From Cinnamomum chago (lineage: Eukaryota; Streptophyta; Magnoliopsida; Laurales; Lauraceae): a DNA stretch of 64,000 nucleotides. The first letter of the stretch is position 1, and every line of letters begins with the position of its first letter. The notes below the pieces were generated by a model. The model saw nothing but the letters and a program-made list of their open reading frames with translations, ran no database searches and was not told the DNA's origin. The stretch spans positions 36,986,001-37,050,000 of the forward strand of contig CP142460.1 in the NCBI GenBank assembly GCA_038049695.1, in the 5' to 3' direction. Position numbers and translations under genes: made by a program. Shown piece after piece: positions 46,141-58,082 of this stretch.

Positions 46141-46761
46141 TGCACCCATTTAATTATATGCAGTACTGATCGATTAGCATGATTTATTATATGTTTTATT
46201 CTTTAGTATAATTGTGATCTTTTCATCCACCTGCCAGACCGTCGTGTCTGACCCACTACTTTTGGTACTCAGGTTCAGATTTCTTCGCCCCGAGTTGAGT
46301 GTTTTGTTGGCTTTGGAGCCATGCCTTGCAGGTTGTTTTGTCGGCTATGTCATGTAGACATTGAGTCTGACATCGGAGCTACGTTACATTTGGGTAGTAG
46401 TTTATAGCTTATTGTTGTATGGCTTTTATTAGCCTTTTTCTTGGGATTCTTAATTAATGTACATTGATAATTGTAACTTGAATATATTTGGGAATGTAAT
46501 ATCCTGTTACTGTCAGCTCTGTAATTCATTGTGATGTTTACTCCAGTCTGATATGATTCCTGATATAATAGCTATGGGCTAAAGGTTGAGTGCGACGCGG
46601 AATCCGATGGCCACGGACTTCGGGTCGCAACGCCACAAATGCTTCCGCAAAAATATTCAGAATGTGTTGTCTTCACACACGCGGATCTTGGGAGAAAAAT
46701 ACATTTATCCTTAATCCCATCTCCCGCCCCCGAGGTTTCGGTAAGGGGGCGTGACATCTGT

Positions 46762-49494
46762 ATCATCGGACAATTCCTCCATATCATTGGAGAAATCAAA
46801 CCAATTGGAGGGGCTTCCCGGATCTTTGTCTGGTGACTCTTCAAAGAGATACCCAGAGAGATCGATGTCTTCATGGACTGGAGCTATTGGGGCTTGGTCA
46901 ACAAACTGACTTCTAAACCTTTGAGTTAGCTGTTTCAGAGGGGCGTCAGGATCGAACCCTAACCCATATGAAGACTTTTCTATATAGCCATAGAGTCTCC
47001 AATTTTCCAGCTGGTGTTTGGTCAGAACGGGCTCCAGTGGTGTGAGAATACCATGGCCTTCCCCCAAGCCAACTAGGTTTTGAGCATCATATCCCATCTT
47101 CTTCATGATAGCTTGTGCCACAGGACTATACAGAGACAGTAGAGGCATACCTTTGTTTTGGAAAGGTTCAAGCAGGGAGTTTGATGAAGCAACACTCGAT
47201 CTATGGAAGAAGATCGGTTTTTCTTTAGATGATATTGCCGGAACAACAAAGGAAGCAGATGCAGGATCTTCTACATCAGCAGGTGTCTCTATTAGAGTAA
47301 GAGCGGGCTGAACTTGTTGAGTATCAGTTTGGCTTGACGAAGTATCGTCTTCTGGCTCTGAATCCGAATCTGTATTTTGTTTGATGGACAGATAAGAGAC
47401 AACAAATTTGCCCCCAGACTTTTGTTTTACCTTCTTCCCTTTAGTTGTAATGACCAAAGGTTTTGGAGTCTTGAGGGAGACTACGAAAGGAGATTGACTA
47501 CTCTCTTCGGGTTTTCCAGAGGGTTTATTTTCTTCCGGTGATTTTTGAGGAGCCTTGCCTTTATCTTTAAGGAGATTTTTGGCGGAAGACGTCATTTCCT
47601 CTGTTTCTTTTTCTCCTTCATACATCTGAGAGTCTGCAAAGTGGACTTCTTTCCCTTTGAAAGGTTTTCTATCCGCAAAGACTCGATGTATCATGCCATT
47701 GTTGCTGATGAACTTGATGCATTGATGTAGTGTTGAAGGAACAATTCCATTCTCGTGTATCCAGGGGCGTCCGAGAAGGATGTTGTAGCATGACGGGGTT
47801 TTTATTGCATACACAGTGACTTTAGAGATAAGATCACCGATTTGCAGTTTGAACCTGATTTTACCGATGGGCCTTTGAGAATTGCCATCGTATCCAAAGA
47901 TAGATACAGATGTGTGGCTCAGCTTGCTGGGCGGAATGCCCAACTCTTCGAGTGCCGAAGTGGAGATAAGATTCAGTGCAGAACCCGGGTCAATCTGAAT
48001 TCTGCGCACCGGCATTTCCTTAATATATCCTGTAAAGTACAGGGGTCGGTTGTGCTTTGTCTCACCAAGCAGGAGATCTTCCTTTGTGAAGGCGATAGTC
48101 GCACTGGTTATCTTTTGAACCGAGAGACATCTACTGCAAGATCCCTCAATTTTCTTCTCTTCTCCTTTTGAGGAAATTTCTGCATTTTTGACCTGATAGT
48201 CCATTTCAATTTGGAAGACTTGCGGGGCATGTTTGTCAACATCCTCATTCAGTTTTTGCAATTCTGAAATGAGATTATCACGAGTGCGTGGAGACATTCG
48301 TAACAAATCTATGATGTGCAATCGTGCAGGTATGTGTTTGAAGTGCTCAACCAAGTCATACTTGAAAGCCTCCTTGGGGCCTACGCGTTCATCATTATTG
48401 CCACTGGGGGCTGTTATAACATCTTTCCCAGCAGGGTTTACATAAGTAAAGGAAGATGTATTGTAATTTTTATGGTAGTCCCGACCAGAACGGGTGCCTC
48501 TACCAACTTCGAGAGCTTCTTGAGAAGAATCTTCATTTGGAAGACTGTCTTCAAGAGGCTGTCGTACTTCTTCCACTGGGGGTGTTCCTGCAGCTAAGCT
48601 AGTATCCTCAGTGATTGCGTTGCATGGAGCATTTTCCGGGAGCAAGTCCTGAACAGCTTCCTGCAACTTTTCTTCTTCGTCGACCCCTTCATCATCCCCA
48701 GCCGGGTTTTCTTTATGACGATCAATCGGAAGGGAAGTGAATTCTGAAGTCACAGTCTCAGGTGAAGAAACCTGAGAGGGTGTTATCTTCGTGTAGTTCT
48801 CGTGAGACGAGGTAGCTTCAGAAGATATATTGCTTGGCGTCGCCGGAGTATAACTGATATCATCAGACGAGGCCTCGGAAGAGCTATGATCCTGAATTAT
48901 AACATTACAGGTAGCTCGAGTGGGAGATGTTGCCTGCTCGGAGTCGGACTCTTCCTCGGATGTAAGAGGATCATCAATCCAACAATTTTCTCCATTTTCA
49001 GGAGTTAGGGGAGAAGGTACCTGAGGGTCTTCAGGGATTCCTGGCTCCGGATTGGGAGGAAGCTCGTTGACGCGGTCGCGCTCTTGTTCGAGAGCTAGAC
49101 GCTGCAAGATCCTCGCATATTCTGCAAGACCAGGCATGGGAGCCAGGTTTTCTTCTTCATCATCTCCTTGTGGCTCAACATGGTTGATTTCCACAGGATC
49201 AACGACGGGTGCTGGAATGACAACATTTTCTTGTACAGCCACTTGGTCATCTTCATCATCAGACCAGGATCCTTGTGGCCGTAAGGGGTCATACCAGATT
49301 ACTGGCATAAGATAAGTATCAGGGACCCACTCTTCATCAAAGAGGTATTCTCCTGTCTCAAGGGATTCTTCCCACTTGTCAGTGCTGTCGAATCCGTCGT
49401 TGGTATCGCTGGACTCATACCTTCTTTTGTGGCTGAGGAGTTGACTTGGTCTGCACATTGAGGACCTCTTTCTTCTTTGGTTTAGAGGTTGCAA
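46762..49494 (-). CDS. Tat protease and linker part of pro-pol
   Basis: Open from the ATG at 49494 up to the solo-LTR insertion. A long acidic Ser/Pro/Glu-rich N-terminal half gives way to a retropepsin-like domain (about 480-600) with IDPGSALNLIS at the catalytic Asp, where the usual DTG/DSG is DPG, and the ILLGRPWIHE flap-like end. Near residue 798 is a G-patch-like stretch GYDAQNLVGLGEGHG. It overlaps gag by 80 nt in the +1 frame relative to gag, so expression probably needs frameshifting or splicing. The apparent C-terminus after 46757 is translated from the inserted LTR and is not real. Confidence 0.88.
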
Positions 49495-51421
49495 TAGCGA
49501 TTGGCTCCTTCTTTGATGACTTCTGACTGTTGAGGTCTTTGATCACCGTTTCAGCCTCCATAGAAGCTTCTAAGAGTTCTCCCAAGTTCTTTGATTTGTT
49601 GCCGATGATCATGGAGCGGATTCTGGCTCTCATGTTATTTCGGCAGATGTCGACCAGCGACGCTTGTGGCAGCACATCGGAGCATTTGTACGCCATGGCT
49701 TTCCACTTGTGAATGAAGTCGTATGTAGACTCATTCTCCCCCTGTTTCAGGCTGCAGAGCTGAGCCATAGTAACAGGATGATCCTCACCTTTAAAGTGAG
49801 TCAAGAAGCGTGTCTCCAGCATGGTCCAATTCTGAATGGAGTTCTCTGGAAGTGTGGAGTACCAATCAAAGGCCGTACCTTTTAGGGTGCTTGCAAAGAG
49901 GCGAATCTTGAGTGCATCTTGATCCGCAATAGCTCCTGTCAGGATCTTGAAGTGGATGACATGCTGTCTGGCTGAACCTTTCCCCGTATACGTTTGGAGA
50001 ATAGGTTGCTTGGATTTTGTAGGGAACGGGATCGAGTCCATCCACAAGGGATATGGTGGCTTGATCCCATGCTCCTTTAGCGTATCCTCTTCTTTTGCTT
50101 TGGCGAGGATATCGTCAACGTCCTTTTTGGTAAGGGCGCGTGACTCACTATTTTCCGCATTTTCTTCGTCGCCTTGATGGCTCGGAGGAGCTTCATTGTT
50201 TGGCGGACGTTGGATAGTGAGAAGGAGGTTTTCCATTAGGGCCTCTATTCTCTGCTGTCCTTGTTCCAGTTGCTGGATGCGTGCAGCTACGTCATCATGT
50301 AGCGGAGGTTGCTCAGCATTTGTGACCAAGACGTTCACTCTTCGAGAGTCGAAAGAGGATACAGTCTTGGTGACTGAGCTAGAGCTCATTCTTTTAGATG
50401 AAGAGCTCGAAGAGTGATCACTCCGATGTCCTTGGCTTGAAGGAGCGGGAGAGTTTTCTTTATGTCTTCGTGTCCGGGAGACGTTGCGGGTCACCGGACG
50501 CCTGACATGGATTTTTGTTGCTGACTTCTGGCGTCTTCTGGTTTTGCCAACCGTATGGACAGCAGCAATTTGGTTGGGTCTTTCTTTTTCAACCCATTTT
50601 TGGGAAACTTGGAGCGTAGGAGGTTGAGTCCTCCGTTTCTCTAGTCTCTTTTGTCGGTATGACGCGCGGCGGCTTGCTCGACGAGCGAGTTGAGCTTCGG
50701 TCAGCTCTGGCTGGGCTTTGACGATGAAGGATGTACTCCCTCGGGCGCAGCAGCCGAGCTTGTCTTCTTTGTAGTTAGGCAAGGACAGGATGCGGACCCG
50801 GTCCTTCGCCTGTTGCAGCGAGGCTTTGAATTGTGCAAGCTCGGCCCCTGTAGAGATGAAGGGTCGAACTGCAGTTTTGCAGGCCTTAGCAGACGCTTGG
50901 GGAGGCCTGGTGATGTAGGATTTGATTTTTGGCTTGTACGAACAAGCTGGTTGATGCTGAATTGACCTGGGAGTCAGGTCAGAGATGGGTTTCTCCTCTT
51001 TCATGTAGAAGAGAGGGTAGAACCGGTTTTCTTTGAGCGGGGCCAGGTATGCTGGCTTGGCAGATGCTCGGGACCTCCTTTGTTTCGGTGAAGGCCCTGG
51101 GGACCAAGTCTTGGGACGGACCTGGCTGTTTGCGGGCTGAGGCTTCGCGGGGGTCGCCTTTGGTGTCACGGCGGTGACACATTGAGAGGCGATTTTCTGC
51201 TTCTTAGCGGGAGCAGCCTGTTCTTCAGGAAGTGGGAATGGTCCCAACGTCCCAAAGAAAATAGTCCGGGGAGTCGAGGTCGACCTGGAGTTTGGTGAAT
51301 TGTTGGTGGTGTTGACGCTGTGGCAACTAGCAGTGCGCTTATGAGTGCGCACATTCTGCTTCTGTTGAAGCATCTGCTGGTGCTTTTTCTCGTCGAAGAT
51401 GATGGTCAAGGAAGCTGCCAT
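49415..51421 (-). CDS. Tat gag
   Basis: 668 codons starting MAASLTIIFDEKKH. A basic, low-complexity N-terminal half is followed by a retrotransposon gag (capsid) domain at about 440-640. This has the signature run LKIRLFASTLKGTAFDWYSTLP, then F-x-x-HFKGEDHPVTMAQLCSLKQ and ESTYDFIHKWK. No CCHC knuckle is visible before the stop at 49415. It forms the particle that packages the RNA. The reading frame is intact. Confidence 0.92.
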   Translation of the reverse strand: MAASLTIIFDEKKHQQMLQQKQNVRTHKRTASCHSVNTTNNSPNSRSTSTPRTIFFGTLGPFPLPEEQAAPAKKQKIASQCVTAVTPKATPAKPQPANSQVRPKTWSPGPSPKQRRSRASAKPAYLAPLKENRFYPLFYMKEEKPISDLTPRSIQHQPACSYKPKIKSYITRPPQASAKACKTAVRPFISTGAELAQFKASLQQAKDRVRILSLPNYKEDKLGCCARGSTSFIVKAQPELTEAQLARRASRRASYRQKRLEKRRTQPPTLQVSQKWVEKERPNQIAAVHTVGKTRRRQKSATKIHVRRPVTRNVSRTRRHKENSPAPSSQGHRSDHSSSSSSKRMSSSSVTKTVSSFDSRRVNVLVTNAEQPPLHDDVAARIQQLEQGQQRIEALMENLLLTIQRPPNNEAPPSHQGDEENAENSESRALTKKDVDDILAKAKEEDTLKEHGIKPPYPLWMDSIPFPTKSKQPILQTYTGKGSARQHVIHFKILTGAIADQDALKIRLFASTLKGTAFDWYSTLPENSIQNWTMLETRFLTHFKGEDHPVTMAQLCSLKQGENESTYDFIHKWKAMAYKCSDVLPQASLVDICRNNMRARIRSMIIGNKSKNLGELLEASMEAETVIKDLNSQKSSKKEPIAIATSKPKKKEVLNVQTKSTPQPQKKV

Positions 51422-52891
51422 TGTTAGTAAACTTCAGAAACAAGACCAGATCCATTAGTAATCACAAGAAAATAATGATTATAAATGGAAAAAAAAAGGC
51501 AATCTATGGGTTTGCCTTTTTCAGATCGCTCAAGGGATATGACCCAGGCGACGTGAGGAAGGCAAAAGCCATAGAGGGCACAATTGTTCTGATTGCAAGT
51601 ATGGTGAGCCCCAAAATGAGCGTCCCAGTGACTGCTAGAAGCAATTGTAAACCTAAATTCGACTTATCGCGAAGCAGGGCTTGCTCGAGATAAGAAGAAT
51701 ATAAGGTTGGAGTTTTACAAATGCGCCGGTCGCGAATACAGTAGACCCTGAAAGGGCGTACTAGCACCGCTAGACACAAATGCTGGAGATCGCATCCATG
51801 AGATGGGATCCTCTGGTTTTGAAATGTCAAAATGGATTCATCAAGGAGAGCATGTGGTATCCCAATCCAAAGACGGGCTCAACAATTTCCGCGAGCACCA
51901 GTACCCCGGAAGGAACCACAATTTCTCGGATCCGAATCCAAAATGATGAGAGTTTTTTTTTTTTGAAAGGCCAAGATCAGGTCCATCAAAGAGAGCAAAT
52001 GATGTTCCAATCTGAACACGGGCTCAGCGGATAATCGTGAGCGCCAGTGCTCAGAAAGGAAGAGACCAAAATTTCTCAGATCTGAACCTAAAAATGACAA
52101 AAGCTTTTTTTTTTTTTTTTTTTTTTTTTGAAAAGTTTAGTTTTGTTTTTATTTATTTATTTTATTTAAAAGACAAGGGAGCACACATAGGCTTCCTAAC
52201 CCGGTCTTATGAAATCACAATTGATAGAATTGCCCCCAGGTAAGGGTAGGATTACTTAATGAACCCGTTTGGAGGACCCTTGCCTCGAACAGTCAGGCTG
52301 TCTCCACACTCTGGACAAGGCTTTTCTTGAATCAACCGAGATCAAAGAACGCAGTTGGTTTGGCCTTAGCGGTCTATGTCTTTCTTTGTTTTTTTTTACT
52401 AGACTCATTGAAGAGAAACAATGATCCAAAACCTTAGTCGAACAGGCTCAACATTTCTGCAAGCGCGATGAACGATAGGATAGGATCAAAACTTCTCAAT
52501 TTTGAATCCAAGGCAAAGAAGTTTGCTTTTTTTTTTTTTTTTTTTTTTTTTTGAAATCTCTAACAGACTCATCGAAGAGAAACAATGGCCCAATCCCTGA
52601 TCCAAGCTGGTCTCAGCGGATAATTGCGAGCGCCAATGCCCAGAAAGGAAAGGATCAAAGTTTCTCAATTTTGAATCCAAAACGAGAAATCTGAATTTTT
52701 TTTTTTTTTGAAAAGAGAAAGAATGGAAATAGATTGAAAGAATTTGAAATTTCCAAAAAATCCCATCTCATGCGAAATCCAACATAGGCCACCAGCCAAA
52801 AAGTAGCCAAGGAATTCGGAAAAGAAACCTAAGCAAAGATATAATATGCGAATATTTCAATTCCAAGCATCCGGTGTTCTCAAGTAAACGG
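51422..52891 (-). other. Tat 5' leader with T-tract repeats
   Basis: No gene. A phrase (AAATTTCTCRGATCYGAATCC or its AATTTTGAATCC variant, followed by a poly-T run of 11 to 30 bases and GAAA) recurs at about 51930, 52075, 52500 and 52680, with GGCTCARC and GCGAGCGCCAG nearby in most. On the minus strand it is an A-tract repeat between PBS and gag. Confidence 0.65.
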
Positions 52892-52909
52892 GTCCCACCG
52901 GGTGTGCCA
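52892..52909 (-). other. Primer-binding site of the Tat element
   Basis: On the minus strand TGGCACACCCGGTGGGAC starts 3 nt after the 5' LTR end. It opens with TGG, the complement of tRNA CCA. I cannot assign the tRNA with certainty. Confidence 0.65.
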
Positions 52910-53760
52910 ACTTGATGGAACGCGCTCCAGGCCCCGGGCGCTACCGGGCGTCGGCGGACGTGGGAGTCCGTTTGGTCCGACCCTTTCGCCCCCGGAGGGC
53001 GGAGCGTGCATCAACGCTTTTGGGTGTTTGGGTGGGTGTGCCAGATTTTCTATTTTACTTGGAATTGCAAGTGATGATCCGGAGATCAATCTTCGCAAGT
53101 AAAAAAGGAAATCAACTTATTTTCAAGTTTCCATTGCATATATATTTAAGAAAAGAGACAGTTTTTTGATTTTGCCGTAAAAGGCGATTTTTTGGCATTT
53201 ATAGCCGATTTTTGGCGTTTATAGCCGATTTACAATTCTCATCAATAATGAAAGACAAGAGTTGTGGTTTTTTGTCTCTTTAAAAAAAATACGAAATACA
53301 ATGAAAAGCGAGAAAGGAAAAATCTAACTTTTCAGGAGATTGTGGGAGGGACCCGTTTAGATTGACGGTCGTGAGTCATGTATGGACTCCGCCATCATCC
53401 ATGCAAATGAGAACGTCGGATGCTTTGGATTTGCTTGGCTTGGCTATATCCTCAGATTTTTAGAGAACAAAGACCGAGAGAATGTCTTATGTTCAATAAA
53501 AAGCCGAGTAGAAGGGCTGAAGAGCCATGTCTAGCCATGTTGGATAGAAGGAGAGGTGGAACTTTGGGGGGGTGGCCCCCCAAGGGACTTCAATCACCTT
53601 GTAGTGTTGGTTGCTGCAGCAGAGTTTCTTCGTTCGCAAAGTGTCTGGATTTTCAGAGGCTTCAGATCTTCAGGCAATTTTCTGAGAATTTTTCTTGATC
53701 CTGAGAATTTTTCTTCATCCTGAGAATTTTTCTTCATCCTGAAAACTTTGGAGGTGACTC

Positions 53761-53769
53761 CTATTTATA
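53761..53769 (-). promoter_or_regulatory. TATA box of the Tat 5' LTR
   Basis: The minus strand reads TATAAATAG inside CCTATAAATAGGAG; the same block lies in each 3' LTR segment (near 29430, 32275). It confirms that transcription proceeds on the minus strand toward gag. Confidence 0.75.
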
Positions 53770-54739
53770 GGCCTTTAGGTAGCCTTTAGGAGTGATTTAT
53801 GAGCCTTTATGGTAATAAAGCTCATTAAGGGAGGAGTTACAAGTTTAATTGTCTCCTGCTTTGTAACTCCTGCCCCTTGGATTTCATTGGCCGGAGGAGA
53901 GTCATGGGCATTTAATCGCCTTTAATCTCCATTATGTTAGGAGTTTCATGGCTTGAATGCCATGATTGTTTGGACTTGTAACTCCTGAACAGAGGCTTCT
54001 GATTGGGCCGTCCAAGATAATGGGTTAATGACTGCATTAACTTGCCATAAACGGGCCAATTGATAGCATTAAGTGGCCGCCTTAGTAGCTGAAGAGTCGC
54101 GGGCCATGTTGCGTCTTTTGGAATCCCCTTTGCGATGATTATCGATGGATCCTTATGTAAATCAACATCAGATGATCATGTAGTTTCAGACATTGGTTGA
54201 TACCAGCGGGCCGGCAGCATCTGTCCAGTTGATTTCACGATCGGGTGGGCAGAAAGTGCACTTTTTTGGTTGTTCGGCTGGCGATCAATGGAGTTTTTGA
54301 AGTTCTGGAAAGGAGTCATGTGATCTTGATGAATATCAGTGAATTTGGAGCCTCAAAAGCCTGAATATGGAAAAATCACAGGGACAGAACAACTCGTCTC
54401 GTGAAAACGGACGAAACGGGGGGTCCCGGGGCGAAATCGGCGCCCCGGACCTCCCAGGGTCGCAGACTGGGGGGAAAATCCCTTCCCGGGGCCCGTTTTT
54501 GGCCGTTTCTCGTCGTTTTTCGCTTCCGTTTTTTTTGCTTGTTTTCTCTGACATTTCTCCACATTATTTGGCTTGATTTCCCTCTAAAAAACCTGATGAG
54601 AATCCTTGCAAATTGGTTTGCAAAGTTTCTGATTTTTCGGGAAAAGCCGAACGCAGAACTGCTGATTTTCCGCCAGAAGCTGAAACAGGATCAAACGATG
54701 TCGGAATGACCTGAAATTTGAGGTGAAGCTTCTTGAGCA

Positions 54740-55840
54740 TTAAATAAGACCAACCATGGGCTTTCGTTTGAGTTTTGAATCCGTTTGGGGTCATGCAAAC
54801 GCTTGCCTTTGATTTCACCGCGAGGGAAATGTCGAGCTTTGACTTTCGGTCAAACGATGTCCGATTGACCTGAAATTCTACGGGTGACTCCCTCATCAGT
54901 AGATAAGACCAACCATAGGATTTTGTTTGAGTTTTGAAGCCATTTGGAGTCATGCAAACGCTTGCCTTTGATTCCATCGCGAGGGAAATGTCGAGCTTTG
55001 ACTTTTGGTCAAACGATGTCCGATTGACCTGAAATTCGACGGGTGACTCCCTCATCAGTAGATAAGACCAACCATAGGATTTCGTTTGAGTTTTGAAGCC
55101 ATTTGGAGTCATGCAAACGCTTGCCTTTGATTTCACCGCGAGGGAAATGCCGAGCTTTGACTTTTGGTCAAACAATGTTCGATTGACCTGAAATTCGACG
55201 GGTGACTCCCTCATCAGTAGATAAGACCAACCATAGGCTTTCGTTTGAGTTTTGAAGCCATTTGGAGTCTTGCAAACGCTTGCCTTTGATTTCACCGCGA
55301 GGGAAATGCCGAGCTTTGACTTTTGGTCAAACGATGTCCGATTGACCTGAAATTCGACGGGTGACTCCCTCATCAGTAGATAAGACCAACCATAGGCTTT
55401 CGTTTGAGTTTTGAAGCCATTTGGAGTCATGCAAACGCTTGCCTTTATTTCACCGCGAAGGAAATGCCGAGCTTTGACTTTCGGTCAAACGATGTCTGTT
55501 TGACCTGAAATTCGACGTGTGACTCCCTCATCAGTAGATAAGACCAACCACAGGCTTTCGTTTGAGTTTTGAAGCCATTTGGAGTCATGCAAATGCTTGC
55601 CTTTGATTTCACTACGAGGGAAATGCCGAGCTTTGACTTTTGGTCAAACGATGTCCGATTGACCTGAAATTCGACGTGTGACTCCCTCATCAGTAGATAA
55701 GACCAACCACAGGCTTTCGTTTGAGTTTTGAAGCCATTTGGAGTCATGCAAATGCTTGCCTTTATTTCACCGCAAGGGAAATGTCGAGCTTTGACTTCTG
55801 GTCAAACAATGTCCGATTGACTTGAAATTCAACGAGGAGC
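54740..55840. repeat. 159-bp tandem array in the Tat 5' LTR
   Basis: Seven units marked by CATGCAAAC (54792, 54951, 55110, then 159-bp steps), matching the array at 30400-31660 unit by unit, including the CTTGCAAAC variant and the TTTATTTCACC one-base deletion. It has one unit fewer than the 3' LTR array. Confidence 0.9.
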
Positions 55841-56285
55841 CTATTGGAGTCATTTTGATATGATCCACAAGCTCCGAATTGGGTGCCATGGTCCCGGGGT
55901 GCTCTGTCGCTGGTAGGCTTGATTCAGCCGTTGGAGAGTTAATGATGGGTCAAACGTTGCTGGTTTGACTTGAGACTTGACGTGGAGCCCTTTGGACATA
56001 TTTTGAGAACATCCATAGGCCCCGATCGAAGATTTGGTGTCTCCGATTCTGCCGCCGCCGGGAGCGCTTGTTTAGCTGTTGGAGAAGTGAAGCTAGGCCA
56101 AATGATGTCGGAATGGCCCGAAACTTCATGTGTACCTCTCTTTTGGTTGTTTTGAATGACCTTGCAGTTTTTGTTTGATTCTGACAAGATCTGATGCTTG
56201 AAGTGGCGCCTGCCTTTTTTTGGTAGGATGCGGCTCCATGTAGCTTTTGGTGTAAAGAGGCAAAGTGACATTTTTGGTGTCAACA

Positions 56286-57377
56286 ATAAGTAGTCTCACT
56301 TTCATACAAATTAGTAACTTCTCATGCTACTATGACCACTATTAGAAGTCTCACTTCAAATAGAAATAGTAAGTTTCTAATTCCTTCCTATTAGAGTTTA
56401 AGTAAGAATATAATCTTTCTGATACTTGGGCTAGCGTGAGGACCACCAGGGATTACTTAGAAAGCTGGCTCCAACTGGGACACGCGACCCCACATCTCAT
56501 GTGCAATCTAGTCCCACAGTTAATTGCAAATAACATCACTATATAAATGCAATTGCACTCTAGTCTTAGGAATAAATTACAATGAAGACCCTAAACTTCC
56601 ACAGTACCACAAGTAGGCCCTTCGATCAATATCCATGGATCAATTAGAATAAATCTGTCTCATCCAATCTTTAGATCCACATCTTATTATCCTTGAGTCC
56701 CAATTAATTGCAGTGATCATCAGTACCATCCAATTAACTCTTAATCGAAATGGGTGCGCACTTACTAATGATAAATCCATTAATTGGCACAAGAGGATAA
56801 TGTAGATAGATTCCATCTTGATCATTGTATGTTCCCACAGTCCTACTACCACGTACCCAAGACACCAAGGTGTTGACCTATAGTTGGCCTCACTCATTGG
56901 TGACTCAAAGCAAATGAATAGATAGAAACTTGAGTTCATCAATGTCTCAGGATTGACACCCTATTGCTAGGGAATTATGAGAGCAGTCTTTAAATCGAGA
57001 TAATATTTTATAAGGTGCTTCTCATGGTCCTTCAATACATCCAATGTACCAGCACCGTGATCCAGAATCTTCCATTCTAATGATCGAGACAAATCACACT
57101 ATCTCATAGTGATCAAAGTGTTGTAACCTTATCAGATGAGATGCCCGGTCTCATCACTAGTTGTGAAGATATTTTAAGTATAAGATTTGTGACACATGTC
57201 TCCCGTATGTGGATCTCATCCATATATATATCACATCTAATATACTAATGGGACTTGGTTCATCTCATGAACCATTATGTCATATATATTGGACATGTGC
57301 ATTAAGTAATAAAACACCATTCATCTCATAAAAGGAAAGCATGATTTTATTGATAAATTAAGAAGGTAATCAATTTA
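56286..57377 (-). mobile_element. Copia-like LTR in inverted orientation, segment 3 of 3
   Basis: It starts with the Tat target duplicate ATAAG. Read on the minus strand it has the phrases CACTATGAGATAGTG, GATTCTGGATCACGG and CTCATCTGATAAGG, common in copia LTRs, but no long ORF. Its right boundary toward the LINE at 57378 has no clear CA end with a matching target duplication. Confidence 0.5.
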
Positions 57378-58052
57378 TTACTTCCCGTCTCCCCCATGCC
57401 TACTTCCTCTACACCATCCAATTCGATTACCACTTCCAATGGCCCCACCCCACTGCAGCAACCACCAGAACAACTTCGAACTACCTTGGGTATGTCTGTT
57501 CCCCCCTTAACTATGGCAGATGGGAGCGTCCTTCCCTTGGAGTCTGGCGAGTTGTCTCCTCGACCAATTTTTCATGATATGGGGATCGGACATTACCTTG
57601 GGTCTCCACCCAATACCATTCATGTGGCCATATCAACAACTGATTTGGATTGCTGTACCCCTTCCATTTGCCTCTATTCCCCATCCATTCCAGCTGGAGT
57701 CTCCCAGGGCACTGACACCTCCCTTTTCCCTCAACGTGTCACCACAGGTTCCACTGAGCTGTTTCCCAACTCTGCGTCCCTCGCCGGTGGAACAAACTGC
57801 TTCGAACTTCATCTCGCCCGGCGAAAATTTCCTTCAAAGGACGAGAGTAGCAGATCTAGAGGAGGCTCTCCCAATTCACTGGACAGACGACTGGATAGAG
57901 TTGGGTTTCACAGAAAATCCGCACTTTGCCTCCACTCAGTGACGGAACCCATCTTCAAACCCAAAAAGAAACAACCACAGATCTCGATTGTCGTGCGTGG
58001 GCTTCATATTTCCTCACTTGAAAATCTCCACAAGGCACTTTTCCAAAAATAA
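57378..58052 (+). pseudogene. LINE ORF1 C-terminal part
   Basis: The first 85 bp (57378-57462) repeat 17975-18059 with four mismatches and no gaps, so it is the same LINE family and the same point of ORF1. The rest encodes a Ser/Pro/Thr-rich tail with a basic end (KPKKKQPQ). A 218-codon frame is open here. It is followed after about 30 bp by the ORF2 start region, the normal dicistronic order. Confidence 0.65.
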
Positions 58053-58082
58053 GTATGGAACTCCAACTCTCTACTAATTTTA

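Larger units (their letters stand above)
42746..46756 (+). mobile_element. Solo LTR, family LTR-A, 4,011 bp
   Basis: It begins TGTGAGAACC and ends GGCGTGACA, flanked by TCTGT (42741-42745, 46757-46761). No PBS, PPT or coding region is recognisable, so it is a solo LTR (or a non-autonomous element with no internal part). Features in order: TATA box TATAAGA at 43254, a splice-donor-like GCAAGTAAGTG at 43508, a palindrome cluster at 44129-44265, the GAGTCGGCATCAC block near 45058, a tandem array at 45480-46140 and a GCTTCCGCAAAAATATTC block at 46638. It interrupts Tat pro-pol. Confidence 0.9.
28595..56285 (-). mobile_element. Ty3/gypsy Tat-lineage retrotransposon, 27.7 kb
   Basis: The element lies on the minus strand and is flanked by the duplication ATAAG (28590-28594, 56286-56290). 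Order on the minus strand: 5' LTR 56285-52913, PBS, gag 51421-49415, pro from 49494, RT-RNase H-second RNase H-integrase to 39176, an opposite-strand extra gene (35010-37654), PPT, 3' LTR 33893-28595. The archaeal-type second RNase H before integrase is the hallmark of the Tat (Ogre/Retand) lineage. A 4,011-bp solo LTR of another family sits in pro-pol, so the native length is about 23.7 kb. The LTRs are very similar, so the element is young despite the insertion. Confidence 0.95.
52913..56285 (-). repeat. 5' LTR of the Tat element
   Basis: 3,373 bp; the minus strand starts TGTTGACACC and ends GCGTTCCATCA. From the LTR start it carries a unique region, a seven-unit 159-bp array (about 55840-54740), a GC hairpin (54426-54448), the TATA box and an R-U5 of about 850 bp. 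Confidence 0.93.

Noticed and set aside
46572..46761. C-terminal extension of Tat pro into the LTR
   Set aside because: Residues after the TCTGT duplicate come from the inserted solo LTR; the native frame continues at 42740.
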